A DNA stretch of 64,000 bases from Sphingomonas pokkalii (GTDB lineage: Bacteria; Pseudomonadota; Alphaproteobacteria; Sphingomonadales; Sphingomonadaceae), in the NCBI RefSeq assembly GCF_003096275.1, contig NZ_QENQ01000001.1, forward strand, positions 1,355,755 to 1,419,754, written 5' to 3'. The first letter of the stretch is position 1; every line of letters starts with the position of its first letter. This document shows, piece after piece, positions 10,381-19,446 of this stretch. The notes under the pieces were generated by a model. The model made no database searches, was not told the origin of the DNA, and saw only the letters and a program-made list of their open reading frames with translations. The translations under genes and the position numbers were made by a program.

Positions 10381-11502
10381 GTGAAGATCGCCGTATTGAA
10401 AGAGGCCGCGCTTGCAGAGCGGCGGGTTGCGGCTACGCCGGAAACGGTGAAGAAATTCATCGGTTTACAGGCCAATGTAGCAGTAGAGGTGGGCGCGGGA
10501 CTTGCTGCATCCTTTGCAGATGCGGCCTATCGCGACGCCGGGGCAACGCTGGTTTCCCGCAGCGAGGCGCTGGCCGGGGCCGATATCGTGCTGGCGGTGC
10601 AGGGGCCGGATCCCGACAGTCTTGCTGGTGTGAATGCCGGCGCGTGGCTGGTCGCGGGGCTGAATCCGTTCGGCGAACGGGCGCGACTCGATCGCTACGC
10701 TGCGCTGGGGCTGGAGGCGCTGGCGATGGAGTTCATGCCGCGTATTACCCGTGCCCAATCGATGGACATCCTGTCGTCACAATCCAACCTGGCGGGCTAT
10801 AAGGCGGTGCTGGATGCTGCCGCCGAATATGATCGTGCCTTTCCGATGATGATGACGGCGGCCGGCACGGTGAGTGCGGCGAAGCTGTTCGTGATGGGGG
10901 TGGGCGTTGCCGGTCTGCAGGCGATCGCCACCGCGCGGCGGCTGGGCGCGCAGGTTTCCGCTACCGATGTGCGCGCCGCCACCCGCGAGCAGATCCTGTC
11001 GCTGGGGGCCAAGCCGATCTTCGTGGAGAATGTGAAGGGGATCGAAGGCGAAGGCACCGGCGGCTATGCCACCGAGATGAGCGACGAGTACAAGGCCGCG
11101 CAGGCCGAGCTCGTTTCCGCGCATATCGCCAAGCAGGACATTGTGATCACCACCGCGCTGATTCCGGGGCGCCCGGCGCCGCGGCTGATCAGCGATGCGC
11201 AGATCGCCAGCATGAAGCCCGGCGGCGTGATCGTCGACCTTGCGGTGGAGCAGGGTGGGAACGTGGAAGGCGCGGTGGCGGGCGAGATCGTCGAGCGCCA
11301 CGGCGTGAAGATCATCGGCCATCGCAATGTGCCCAGCCGGCTGGCTACCGATGCCTCTGCACTGTTCGCGCGCAACCTGTTCAACTTCCTTTCCGCCTTC
11401 TGGGACAAGGAAGCGGGCCGGCCTGTGCTGGACGAGGAGATCGGCAACGCCGTGCGGGTCACGCAGGGCGGCAAGGTGGTGCACGAGAGACTGTTGCAAT
11501 GA
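10381..11502 (+). CDS. pntAA: NAD(P) transhydrogenase subunit alpha, part 1
   Basis: The NAD(H)-binding domain I of proton-translocating transhydrogenase, which uses the proton gradient to make NADPH from NADH. 373 residues from a GTG start one base after the upstream microprotein. It shows MKIAVLKEAALAERRVAATP at the N-terminus, the RITRAQSMDILSSQSNLAGYKAV loop, the Rossmann motif GVGVAGLQAIATARRLGA with the following acidic Asp (SATD), and VIVDLAVEQGGNVEG. In alphaproteobacteria the alpha subunit is normally split into two proteins, as here with pntAB downstream. Confidence 0.96.
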   Translation: MKIAVLKEAALAERRVAATPETVKKFIGLQANVAVEVGAGLAASFADAAYRDAGATLVSRSEALAGADIVLAVQGPDPDSLAGVNAGAWLVAGLNPFGERARLDRYAALGLEALAMEFMPRITRAQSMDILSSQSNLAGYKAVLDAAAEYDRAFPMMMTAAGTVSAAKLFVMGVGVAGLQAIATARRLGAQVSATDVRAATREQILSLGAKPIFVENVKGIEGEGTGGYATEMSDEYKAAQAELVSAHIAKQDIVITTALIPGRPAPRLISDAQIASMKPGGVIVDLAVEQGGNVEGAVAGEIVERHGVKIIGHRNVPSRLATDASALFARNLFNFLSAFWDKEAGRPVLDEEIGNAVRVTQGGKVVHERLLQ

Positions 11503-11582
11503 CGCCTGTCGCGTTCCCCCACCATTCCCGTTCCGAGGAGGATCTGTGCCCAACCGCGTGTGGGCCGGATCAGGAGTAGATC

Positions 11583-11864
11583 ATGGATTTCATCTCGATC
11601 CTGTCGGTCTTCGTGCTGGCGTGTTTCGTCGGATATTACGTCGTCTGGTCGGTGACGCCGGCGCTGCACACGCCGCTGATGGCGGTGACCAACGCCATTT
11701 CGTCCGTGATCATCGTCGGTGCGCTGGTCGCTTCGATGGCGGCCGGGGCGGAGATCGCCAAATGGCTGGGGCTGGTTGCTGTCGCGCTCGCCTCCGTCAA
11801 CATCTTTGGCGGGTTCGCCGTCACCGAGCGGATGCTCGCCATGTACAAGAAAAAGGAGCGCTGA
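11583..11864 (+). CDS. pntAB: NAD(P) transhydrogenase subunit alpha, part 2
   Basis: 93 residues, three hydrophobic helices (about 5-25, 40-58 and 62-84), ending MLAMYKKKER. This is the short membrane domain that in E. coli is fused to the C-terminus of PntA; with PntB it forms the proton channel. An 80-base gap separates it from pntAA, while its stop codon is one base from the pntB start, so the three genes form an operon. Confidence 0.95.
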   Translation: MDFISILSVFVLACFVGYYVVWSVTPALHTPLMAVTNAISSVIIVGALVASMAAGAEIAKWLGLVAVALASVNIFGGFAVTERMLAMYKKKER

Positions 11865-11865
11865 A

Positions 11866-13305
11866 ATGCCTGAGGCGCTGCCTGTAAATCCTTGGGTCTC
11901 GCTGGCCTATCTGGTCGCCGGCGTCTGCTTCATCCTGGCGCTGCGGGGGCTTTCCAGCCCTGCGACCAGCCGGCGGGGCAACCGGCTGGGCATGATCGGC
12001 ATGGGGATCGCGGTGGTCACCACCTTGATTACCCATGACATCGCTAGCCCGATCGAGCTGGCAGCGGCGATCGCTATCGGTGGCGCGATCGGCTTCGTGA
12101 CGGCGCGCCGGATCGCGATGACGGCGATGCCGCAGTTGGTGGCGGCATTCCACTCGTTGGTGGGCCTTGCCGCCGTGCTGGTCGCGGCCGCGGCATTTCT
12201 GAACCCGGTGGCGTTCGGCATCGCGCAGGTGATCCGCCCGATCTTCGGTCCCGACGTGGTGACGATCCTGCCGGTGAGCCGGATCGAGATGAGTCTTGGC
12301 GTGGCGATCGGTGCGATCACCTTTTCCGGTTCGGTGATCGCGTTCCTGAAGCTGAACGGCAATATGGGGGGCAAGCCGATCCTGCTCCCGGGCCGCCATG
12401 TCATTAACCTGGCGCTGCTCGCGGCCATCCTGGGCCTGGTGGTGCTGTTCGTGGAAGATCAGTCACCCTGGATCTTCTGGACGATCACGGTACTGAGCTT
12501 CGCGATCGGTTTCCTTCTGATCGTGCCGATCGGCGGGGCGGACATGCCGGTCGTCGTGTCGATGCTCAACAGCTATTCGGGCTGGGCGGCGGCGGCGATG
12601 GGCTTCACGCTGCATAATTCGGCGATGATCATCACCGGCGCGCTAGTGGGCAGCTCGGGCGCGATCCTTAGCTACATCATGTGCAAGGCGATGAACCGCA
12701 GCTTCGTGAGCGTGATCGCCGGCGGCTTCGGCGGCGACGCCGGCGGCGGCGCGAGCGGTGCCGCAGCGATCGACCGGCCGTGGAAGCGCGGCTCGGCCGA
12801 CGACGCCGCGTTCCTCATGTCACAGGCCGAGCAAGTCATCATCGTTCCCGGCTATGGCATGGCGGTGGCCCAGGCCCAGCACGCGCTCCGCGAAATGGGC
12901 GACAAGCTGAAGGCGCACGGTGTGCGGGTGAAATATGCGATCCATCCCGTCGCAGGGCGGATGCCGGGCCATATGAACGTGCTGCTGGCAGAGGCCAACG
13001 TGCCCTATGACGAAGTGTTCGAACTGGAAGATATCAATTCCGAATTCGCACAGACCGATGTCGCCTTCGTGATCGGTGCCAACGACGTTACCAATCCCGC
13101 GGCCAAGACTGACAAGTCCTCACCCATTTTCGGGATGCCGGTGTTGGATGTGGAAAAGGCGAAGACTGTATTGTTCATCAAGCGTAGCATGGGTGGTGTG
13201 GGCTATGCTGGCGTGGATAACGAACTATTCTATCGGGATAATACTATGATGTTGTTGGCGGACGCGAAGAAGATGGTGGAAGAGATTGTGAAGGCGATCG
13301 AGTAG
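11866..13305 (+). CDS. pntB: NAD(P) transhydrogenase subunit beta
   Basis: 479 residues: membrane domain II with about nine hydrophobic segments in residues 8-260, then the NADP(H)-binding domain III with VIIVPGYGMAVAQAQHA, the HPVAGRMPGHMNVLLAEA loop, FVIGANDVTNPAA and KRSMGGVGYAGVDN. The start is the ATG at 11866, one base after the pntAB stop and 6 bases after AAAGGAG; the frame is open further upstream only as a shadow of pntAB. Complete. Provides NADPH to gor and biosynthesis. Confidence 0.96.
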   Translation: MPEALPVNPWVSLAYLVAGVCFILALRGLSSPATSRRGNRLGMIGMGIAVVTTLITHDIASPIELAAAIAIGGAIGFVTARRIAMTAMPQLVAAFHSLVGLAAVLVAAAAFLNPVAFGIAQVIRPIFGPDVVTILPVSRIEMSLGVAIGAITFSGSVIAFLKLNGNMGGKPILLPGRHVINLALLAAILGLVVLFVEDQSPWIFWTITVLSFAIGFLLIVPIGGADMPVVVSMLNSYSGWAAAAMGFTLHNSAMIITGALVGSSGAILSYIMCKAMNRSFVSVIAGGFGGDAGGGASGAAAIDRPWKRGSADDAAFLMSQAEQVIIVPGYGMAVAQAQHALREMGDKLKAHGVRVKYAIHPVAGRMPGHMNVLLAEANVPYDEVFELEDINSEFAQTDVAFVIGANDVTNPAAKTDKSSPIFGMPVLDVEKAKTVLFIKRSMGGVGYAGVDNELFYRDNTMMLLADAKKMVEEIVKAIE

Positions 13306-13452
13306 CTGCCGACCCGGCGCGGCTTGGTCCGGATCGGACGGAAACCCGGCGGCGGTACGGATGGTTGATCCGAAATGGAGGAACTCCTTCTCCGTCGTTC
13401 CGGACCGTTGCTGCAAGGGTGGGGAACGGACGCCGAGCCGAGGGGGAGAGAC

Positions 13453-14394
13453 ATGCACGAGGTGGCGCTGGACGCAGGGGACATAGCGGTTCGTTACGAT
13501 CAGGCGTCGGAGAGGGCGGTGATCGTGGCCGCGCCGGGCGCGGGTTCGGAGGCTGCCTGCCGGGCGGCCGCGCTGGCGGGATATCGGACACCCCCCCCGA
13601 TCGATCCCATGGCTGCCTTGATCGAACAGGACCTGATCGGCGGTGCGCAGATGGTGCTGCTGGAGGTGGCGGACCTGGACTGGTCGCTGGCGGAGCCGTT
13701 GCTGGCCACGATCGGCGCGCTGGCGGAAGCGTGGCAGATTCCCATGATCGCCACCGTGGCCCTCGCGCAGATCGATGGCGCCGCCGCCCTGTTGCCGGAG
13801 GGGTGCGTGCTGCAATGCCAGCCGAGCGATTCCGACCGGATGGCCGCCGCCCTGTTGCTGCGGCCACCGGCGACGGCGCGGCTCCATGACAGCGCGCGCG
13901 ACACAGACATGGTGCGGATGCGCCGGTTCCAGGAGGAAGTCGCCCGGATTGCGGAGTCGCTTGCCCGGTTGAGCCGGGCGGACATGGGCGAGGTTCCGGC
14001 GCTGGTGCGCAACGACAGCATCGCTTTCCGCCCCACCGACGATGAGGCGCCCAGCGCCCAGGAAATCCGGCGGGTGATTCGGGCACGCCGGATGCGCGCG
14101 GACTATTTCCAGGCGGAGCTTTTCGCCGATCCTGCCTGGGACATGCTGCTGGACCTGTTCGCGTCCGAACTCGAGCATCGCCAGGTCTCCGTCTCCAGCC
14201 TGTGCATCGCGGCTGCGGTGCCGCCGACGACGGCGCTGCGCTGGATCGGCACGATGAACGAGAGCGGCCTGTTCGAGCGCCGCGCCGATACCAACGATCG
14301 CCGCCGCGCCTATATCGGATTGACCGATCGGGCGCGGGACGGAATGCTGCGCTATGTGAGTGCGGTGAAGCGCGCGGGACTGAATTTGGCTTGA
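13453..14394 (+). CDS. MarR-like winged-helix DNA-binding protein
   Basis: 313 residues from the ATG at 13453, preceded by GAGGGGGAGAG; the frame is open to an ATG at 13375, giving 339. The C-terminal third is a winged helix: QVSVSSLCIAAAVPPTTALRWIGTMNESGLFERR, then NDRRRAYIGLTDRARDGML, the helix-turn-helix and wing of MarR regulators. The first ~200 residues do not show a phosphoacceptor or ligand motif I recognise, but look like a flavour of degenerate sensory domain (VIVAAPGAGS..., VALAQIDGAAALLPEG). Monocistronic, just upstream of tRNA-Val. Target genes unknown. Confidence 0.75.
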   Translation: MHEVALDAGDIAVRYDQASERAVIVAAPGAGSEAACRAAALAGYRTPPPIDPMAALIEQDLIGGAQMVLLEVADLDWSLAEPLLATIGALAEAWQIPMIATVALAQIDGAAALLPEGCVLQCQPSDSDRMAAALLLRPPATARLHDSARDTDMVRMRRFQEEVARIAESLARLSRADMGEVPALVRNDSIAFRPTDDEAPSAQEIRRVIRARRMRADYFQAELFADPAWDMLLDLFASELEHRQVSVSSLCIAAAVPPTTALRWIGTMNESGLFERRADTNDRRRAYIGLTDRARDGMLRYVSAVKRAGLNLA

Positions 14395-14458
14395 GGGGCT
14401 TGCCCTTCGCGTCCGGCTTTGGCATCGGCATCGAACGCGGTCGCCTTGGCGGACCCGC

Positions 14459-14534
14459 GGGCGGTTAGCTCAGTTGGTAGAGCATCTCGTTTACACCGAG
14501 AGGGTCGGCGGTTCGAGCCCGTCACCGCCCACCA
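14459..14534 (+). tRNA. tRNA-Val (anticodon TAC)
   Basis: Cloverleaf of 76 bases: acceptor GGGCGGT pairs with ACCGCCC, D-loop TTAGCTCAGTTGGTAGAGC, anticodon stem CTCGT with loop TTTACAC and anticodon TAC, T-arm GGCGGTTCGAGCCCGTC, discriminator A and an encoded CCA. Confidence 0.97.
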
Positions 14535-14619
14535 TCTTCTTCTTCCATTCCTTCCATCCATCGGGCCGTGCCGGCACCGAGAAGCGGACGCCTGCGGCGC
14601 CCGCCCTGTAGCGCTACGT

Positions 14620-14988
14620 TCAGTTCACCTTGTATGTCGGCTTGCCGCCCGTGAAGGCGATGATGACGTAGCTGTACTCGCACACATTGATGGTGGACCA
14701 GATCGCGCTGCTCTTATCTTCGAACGTCGCGCGCAGATCGAATTTGCAGACCGAAGGCGATTTTTCGAAATGCACCGTCGTCTTCCCGCCGGGCTTGACC
14801 TTCCCGGTCTTGTTGAGTTCGGTATCGACCTTGTTCTCGGCCCAGACCCCGCTATCGGAGGGAGCGACTTCGATCTTCTCGATCGGCTTGCCGGTGTTGT
14901 TGGTAAGCAGGAAATCCCAGTCGTCGGCCAGCGCAGGGCTTGCCGCCGCGAGAATCGCCGCGGACGCGATGATTGCCAGTTTCTGCAT
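14620..14988 (-). CDS. secreted hypothetical protein
   Basis: 122 residues from the ATG at 14988, which has GGAGGGAAGAAG just upstream. Residues 1-23 (MQKLAIIASAAILAAASPALA) are a clear signal peptide with an ALA cleavage site, so the mature protein of about 100 residues is periplasmic or exported. The mature part starts DDWDFLLTNNTGKPIEKIEV and ends with a Lys/Thr-rich tail, with two cysteines (SVCKFDL and NVCEYSY) that could form a disulfide. I do not recognise a characterised family; it looks like a small beta-rich domain. Same strand as the XRE regulator upstream, 69 bases away. Confidence 0.7.
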   Translation of the reverse strand: MQKLAIIASAAILAAASPALADDWDFLLTNNTGKPIEKIEVAPSDSGVWAENKVDTELNKTGKVKPGGKTTVHFEKSPSVCKFDLRATFEDKSSAIWSTINVCEYSYVIIAFTGGKPTYKVN

Positions 14989-15057
14989 GGTCTTCTTCCC
15001 TCCTGTTGCGCAGCATTTTGCGCCCAACCGAGGCTGTGGGCAAGGGCGGAACAATGC

Positions 15058-15621
15058 CTATAGCGTGCGGACCAATCGGACCGCGACGGCGATCCAGGCC
15101 GGATCGACCACCACCTGCTGCCGGCTCCCCGCGCCCGGCGGCAGCAATTGCAGCCGATCGCCTTCACGCCCGATCAATCGGCCGAACAGGAAGCGGCCGG
15201 CGGGCCGGGGCACCAGCACGTCGCGGTTGAGCGCCCGGCTGAAATCGTTCGGCGCAAGCCGTTCGCACCAGATCGCATCGCCCGCACGATATTCGCCGAC
15301 GCTTGCCTCCACCGCGACGGCGATCGTGCCGGGTTCGGGCCGTGGCGGCACCAGATGCGAGGGGCGGCGGGGCGCGTGGGCGCCATCGGCTTCGAGGAGC
15401 GCCGCGACGGGAATGTCGGGCCGTTCGGGAAGCTGGACGAGATCGGCAGCGTCGACATCCAGTGCCGCCGCGATGCGATTGAGCCAGGCGACCGAAACGG
15501 TGCGCGTGCCGGTTTCCAACCTGCCGATCGTCTGTGCCGTTGTTGGCGGCACGCAGCGGCGGGCGACATCGTCCAGCGTCAGCCCCTTGGCGCGGCGCAC
15601 TTCGCGGATGGCCGTTATCAT
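15058..15621 (-). CDS. XRE-family transcriptional regulator with S24-like C-terminus
   Basis: 187 residues. The N-terminal helix-turn-helix (about residues 3-60) reads IREVRRAKGLTLDDVARRC, TTAQTIGRLETGTRTVS, WLNRIAAALDVDAADL. The C-terminal half (residues about 95-185) resembles the LexA/S24 fold (GTIAVAVEASVGEYRAGDAIW, RDVLVPRPAGRFLFGRLIG) but I see no clear Ser-Lys catalytic dyad, so self-cleavage is doubtful. It is divergent from the DUF6456 gene across 87 bases. A palindrome directly upstream of its start recurs almost exactly in front of the GTA cluster at 23 kb, so autoregulation and control of the GTA are proposed. In Caulobacter an XRE-type repressor (RogA) silences GTA; whether this is its equivalent is inference. 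Confidence 0.85.
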   Translation of the reverse strand: MITAIREVRRAKGLTLDDVARRCVPPTTAQTIGRLETGTRTVSVAWLNRIAAALDVDAADLVQLPERPDIPVAALLEADGAHAPRRPSHLVPPRPEPGTIAVAVEASVGEYRAGDAIWCERLAPNDFSRALNRDVLVPRPAGRFLFGRLIGREGDRLQLLPPGAGSRQQVVVDPAWIAVAVRLVRTL

Positions 15622-15631
15622 CGCCTGCTCC

Positions 15632-15646
15632 TAACCAAATCGGTTT
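15632..15646. promoter_or_regulatory. candidate operator of the XRE regulator
   Basis: TAACCAAATCGGTTT: AACC and GGTT arms with a 5-base centre, 10 bases upstream of the XRE start and overlapping its ribosome site (AGGAG on the minus strand, 15628-15632). Thirteen of the first fourteen bases are identical to the palindrome at 23228-23241. Confidence 0.6.
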
Positions 15647-15708
15647 TCTCCTTTCCTACAGATACGCCCCCATGGCAAGAGGGGTGATCCGGAACAAAAG
15701 GAGATCAT

Positions 15709-16173
15709 GTGGTGCAGGATCGAGTGGAGCGGGTGCTGGATATCGATGCCAAGGGACGTGCGCGCCGGCAGGTGACGATGAACCTCGCGGAATCGCCGCT
15801 GCAATGGCTGCGCGCGCGGGGGCATGTGGATGCCCGCCAGTTCGAAGCGGGGGAGCGGCTGCGCGGGGACTATGAGATGGCCGCGATCGGGCCAAGGGTG
15901 ACGATGCGCTGGGATCCGGCCCCCCGCGCGCCCGGACGGCGCAGCGCTCCCGAGCCGATGGACCCGACGCTGGCGCAAATCGCCGCCAAACGCCGGTTCG
16001 ACGCCGCGATCGGCATCGCCGGCCGTGGCCTGGCGGATATCTTGTGGCGGGTGGTGTGCGCCGGCGAGGGGCTGAGCGATGCGGAACGCGCGCTGGGCTG
16101 GCCCAGCCGGGCGGGCAAGCTGGTGCTGTGCCTCGCGCTCGACCGGCTGGCGGACCATTATGGGCTGCCGTGA
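15709..16173 (+). CDS. DUF6456 domain protein (possible GafZ-like GTA activator)
   Basis: 154 residues from a GTG start behind AAAAGGAGATCAT. The C-terminal ~85 residues (ASKRR-like IAAKRRFDAAIGIAGRGLADILWRVVCAGEGLSDAERALGW and KLVLCLALDRLADHYGLP) match the DUF6456 pattern I know from small alphaproteobacterial proteins. I recall this domain at the C-terminus of GafA, the R. capsulatus activator of GTA genes, and as the separate GafZ in Caulobacter; that link is from memory and should be checked. No GafY-like partner gene is adjacent. The gene is divergent from the XRE regulator and its end overlaps the convergent DUF2339 gene by 16 bases. Confidence 0.7.
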   Translation: MVQDRVERVLDIDAKGRARRQVTMNLAESPLQWLRARGHVDARQFEAGERLRGDYEMAAIGPRVTMRWDPAPRAPGRRSAPEPMDPTLAQIAAKRRFDAAIGIAGRGLADILWRVVCAGEGLSDAERALGWPSRAGKLVLCLALDRLADHYGLP

Positions 16174-18677
16174 TCGGCCAGCGGCGCAACGGCCGGGCGG
16201 GCGAGGAAGCGGCTATAGGCCCAGCCGATCGCGATCAGCGCCACGCCCAGCCCCAGGAAAGACAGGATGCGCAGCAGCCCGTCCAGTGCGGCGGCGTCGA
16301 TCAGGAACACCTTGAAGGTGGTACAGGTGAGCAGGACGAGGCCGGCAATGCGCAGATCGTGGCGCGCGGCGGTGATGCCGCGCACCAGCCACGCCAGCGC
16401 GACGCCGAGCAACGCCGCCGAATAGCCGCCATTTTCGAAGCTGCCGATCGGGCCGGTGAGGATCGGGCCATGCGTCCACTGGCGGACGGCGGCGAACGCG
16501 GCGGCCAGGGTGAGCAGGGCGGCGGCGATCCGCCAGCGCGGATGGGGCAGCGTCCAGCACCAGAAGGCGGCAAGCGCGAAATGCACCAGCGGCAGCGGGC
16601 CGCTCCACTGCGCCACGAACACCGGATTGACCATCAGCCCATCGAACAGCACGATTCGGCCCAAGCCGAGCAGCAACAGCGCCAGGCCGAGCGACGGCAG
16701 GCGGCCGGCGCGGGCGAGCGCCCAGCCGGCCGCGAGACAGGCCTGGGTGATCAGCGCGCGTTCGACAAAGCCCCAGGCGAGGAAGCGTTCGGGCGTGGCG
16801 ATGGCGAGCGGCTGTTTGGCGAGCGCATAGAGCAGCATCAGGCCCAGCCCCGCCGCCAGCGGCGCGGTCAGCCGTCGGGCGGCACCGAACTGGCGGGGAT
16901 CGGCGAGCAGCGCGATCGCCGCCAGGATCGGCAGGCCAAGGGTGCGCAGCAGATCGGCGAGCGGCGGCAGCAGCGGATAGGCGATGCGGGTGCCGCTTGT
17001 CGTTTCGAACACCAGCCCGATGAGCCCGAACAGTTGCGGGGCGGCGGCGACCAGCGCGGCAACCAGCGGCAGCACCGGCAGCGCGAACAGCGCCGGCACC
17101 CGATTCTGCCGCGCCCAGACGCCGAGCAGCAGCAGCGCGGCGGCGAGCGGCAGCGCGACCCACTGGTCCGGCACGAACTGCGCGAGCGCGACGGTGCCGA
17201 GGAGCGCGGTGGCCAGCGTGATGGCGATCAGCGCGCGGCCCTCCGCTTCGGTGCGCAGCGGCGCGGCGAGACGGGCGCATGCTGCGGCTGCGGCGGCTTC
17301 GAGCAGCCCCCAGCCCCAGCCGGGCAACAGGGCAGGGGCGAAAAGATGCGCGACCAGCAGCGGGCCGCCGGTGCCGAGCAGCGCCATCAACAGCCAATCC
17401 CGGCTGCGCCGCGCCAGCCATTGGCCGGTGCCGCCGAACAGCAGCGTGGCGACGAGGGCCGCCAGCGGGGTGGGGCCGGCCGCCGGGGCGAGGAGCGCCA
17501 GCCCCTCGAGCGCGAGCAACAGCACCAGGCTGGCCAGTGCGCCGGGCAGATAGGCCGCGTCGCGCCAGGCAAGGGCGAGCGCCGCTGCGGCGAGCACCAG
17601 ATAGAAGCTCCAGGCGAGCGCGCCGAATTCCAGCCCCGGCGCGATCACCACCAGCTGGAGCAATCCGGCAAGCAGCGGTGCCAGCCGGAGCCAGCGGCTG
17701 CGGATACCGGCGGCGGGCAGCGCGGCGCTGGCGCCGCCGGCGAGCAGCATGGTGAAGCCGCCGACCGAGGAGAGATTGCCGCTGCCACCGAGCACCGCGA
17801 TCAGAAACTGTGCCCAGGCCAGGCCGGCGAAGCTGGCGGCAAAGGCCAGCCAGCCCCAGCCGCGATGGACCGCCAGCCCGAACAGCGCCGCCACGAACAG
17901 GCCGAGATACACCAGCAGCGGGCCGATGCCGGCGGCGTCGAACCCGGCGACCAGCGGCGCGAGGAAGCCGCCGGCCAGCGCCATCACCGCCGTGGGCGGG
18001 CCATGGCGCAGCGACAGCGCCATCGCTGCCAGCGTGACCAGCACGACGAGGACGAAGGCGGAAAGCGGCGCGACCAGATGATAGAGCGCGGCGGCCATGT
18101 AGAGCGTGCCATAGAGGCTGGCGATGCCCGCGCCGGCGAGTGCCTGGCCCAGCCGCGGATCGTCGCGCGTTGCCGGCAATCGCCGCACCGCCTCGCTGGC
18201 GGCGACCAGCGCGACGCCGAACAGCGCGGCGATCGTCGTGCGGGCGGCGGGGCCGAGCAGCCCCTGTTCGATCGAATAGCGGACGAGGAAGAAGCCCGCG
18301 AGCACCAGCGCGACGCCGCCGATCCAGATCGGCAGCCGGCCCCCCACCAGCGATTCGAAACTGAGCCGCGGCAGCGCGAAGCGCGTCCTGGGCTCGAGCG
18401 GCGCATCTTGCAGCGATTCCGGTTCGCTGCGCAGGGCCGGTTCGGGCACCGGCGGCGGGGCCGGAACGGCGCGCGCGGTGGCGGCGGCCGGACGGGGGAT
18501 CGGCGTCGGCTGCGTGCGATCGTGCAGGCGGGCGAGTTCCTCCGCCATCGCCTGCACGCTGCGCTCCAGCTGCGCGATCCGGGCCTGGAGCAGGAGAAAG
18601 CCGAACGCGGCGGCACAGGCGACAAGCAGGAGGAGCGAACCGATCATCGGCACCAGCTTGGCACGCCTCCGCGACAA
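16158..18677 (-). CDS. DUF2339 polytopic membrane protein
   Basis: 839 residues (829 if the second ATG at 18647 is used). Residues 11-28 form a membrane anchor, 30-50 a short coiled coil (ARIAQLERSVQAMAEELARL), 50-105 a Pro/Ala-rich linker, then about twenty or more hydrophobic segments. The SFESLVGGRLPIWIGGVALVLAGFFLVRYSIEQGLLGP stretch is the hallmark of the DUF2339 family of very hydrophobic inner-membrane proteins. Function unknown. It is convergent with the DUF6456 gene and divergent from the GST gene. Confidence 0.88.
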   Translation of the reverse strand: MSRRRAKLVPMIGSLLLLVACAAAFGFLLLQARIAQLERSVQAMAEELARLHDRTQPTPIPRPAAATARAVPAPPPVPEPALRSEPESLQDAPLEPRTRFALPRLSFESLVGGRLPIWIGGVALVLAGFFLVRYSIEQGLLGPAARTTIAALFGVALVAASEAVRRLPATRDDPRLGQALAGAGIASLYGTLYMAAALYHLVAPLSAFVLVVLVTLAAMALSLRHGPPTAVMALAGGFLAPLVAGFDAAGIGPLLVYLGLFVAALFGLAVHRGWGWLAFAASFAGLAWAQFLIAVLGGSGNLSSVGGFTMLLAGGASAALPAAGIRSRWLRLAPLLAGLLQLVVIAPGLEFGALAWSFYLVLAAAALALAWRDAAYLPGALASLVLLLALEGLALLAPAAGPTPLAALVATLLFGGTGQWLARRSRDWLLMALLGTGGPLLVAHLFAPALLPGWGWGLLEAAAAAACARLAAPLRTEAEGRALIAITLATALLGTVALAQFVPDQWVALPLAAALLLLGVWARQNRVPALFALPVLPLVAALVAAAPQLFGLIGLVFETTSGTRIAYPLLPPLADLLRTLGLPILAAIALLADPRQFGAARRLTAPLAAGLGLMLLYALAKQPLAIATPERFLAWGFVERALITQACLAAGWALARAGRLPSLGLALLLLGLGRIVLFDGLMVNPVFVAQWSGPLPLVHFALAAFWCWTLPHPRWRIAAALLTLAAAFAAVRQWTHGPILTGPIGSFENGGYSAALLGVALAWLVRGITAARHDLRIAGLVLLTCTTFKVFLIDAAALDGLLRILSFLGLGVALIAIGWAYSRFLARPAVAPLADHGSP

Positions 18678-18747
18678 TGTCGCGCATCGGGGGCGCGACG
18701 TGGCGCGATTTCGGCTATGCTGCGCGCCATTACGGGGAGAATTGCCG

Positions 18748-19413
18748 ATGATCGTCTATGGTTCAACGCTTTCGCCATATGTGCGCAAATGCATGGTATT
18801 CGGTGCGGAAAAGGGGCTGGAACTGCAGCTGAAGTTCGCCGGGCCGGGCAGCCCCGACCCCGAATTTCGCGAGGCCAGCCCGTTCGGCAAGATGCCCGCC
18901 TTTCGCGACGGGGACTTCACCATCGCCGATTCGACCGCGATCGTGACCTATCTCGACGCCAAGTTTCCGGAGCCCAACCTGATCCCGCTGGAACCGCAGG
19001 CGCGGGCGCGCACCATCTGGTTCGACGAAATGGCCGATACGCTGATGATGGCGGCCGGCGGCGCGATCTTCGGCAACCGGTTCGTCAAGCCGCGGGTGAT
19101 GCAGCTTCCTTGCGACCACGACGCCGCCGACCAGGCCGAGAAGGAACAGCTGCCGCCGCTGCTGGATTATCTGGAGCGCATGATTCCGGACAGCGGCTTC
19201 CTGGTCGAGGATCGCTTCACCCTGGCCGACATCTCGGTGGCGAGCCCGCTGGCGACCCTGGGGTGCATCGGCGTGTGCGTCGATCCCGCCCGCTATCCGC
19301 GGACCGCCGCCTATGTCGATGCGATCCATGCGCGGCCGAGCTTCGCCACGATCATCGCGCGCGACCGGGCGCAGGTGGCGGCGATGGGCGGGGGCGCGGT
19401 GCGCGCGGCATAG
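18748..19413 (+). CDS. glutathione S-transferase family protein
   Basis: 221 residues from the ATG at 18748 (GGGGAGAATTGCCG upstream). The thioredoxin-like N-terminal domain begins MIVYGSTLSPYVRKCMVFGAEKGL with a candidate catalytic Ser in STLSPYVRK, the cis-Pro turn GKMPAF and the glutathione-binding ADSTAIVTYL. The all-helical C-terminal domain contains FLVEDRFTLADISVASPL, the conserved N-capping box with Asp. Cytosolic conjugation or peroxide detoxification is likely; substrate unknown. Confidence 0.92.
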   Translation: MIVYGSTLSPYVRKCMVFGAEKGLELQLKFAGPGSPDPEFREASPFGKMPAFRDGDFTIADSTAIVTYLDAKFPEPNLIPLEPQARARTIWFDEMADTLMMAAGGAIFGNRFVKPRVMQLPCDHDAADQAEKEQLPPLLDYLERMIPDSGFLVEDRFTLADISVASPLATLGCIGVCVDPARYPRTAAYVDAIHARPSFATIIARDRAQVAAMGGGAVRAA

Positions 19414-19446
19414 CCAAAGCGCCGCGCACGCCCTAGATGGGCGGCC

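Noticed and set aside
14352..14561. Small minus-strand peptide with VTGSNRRPSRC
   Set aside because: It is the reverse translation of tRNA-Val, a well-known false gene.
16044..19436. 1130-codon open frame on the plus strand
   Set aside because: Antisense shadow of the DUF2339 gene and read-through into the GST gene; composition is Arg/Gln/Gly repeats typical of GC-rich shadows.
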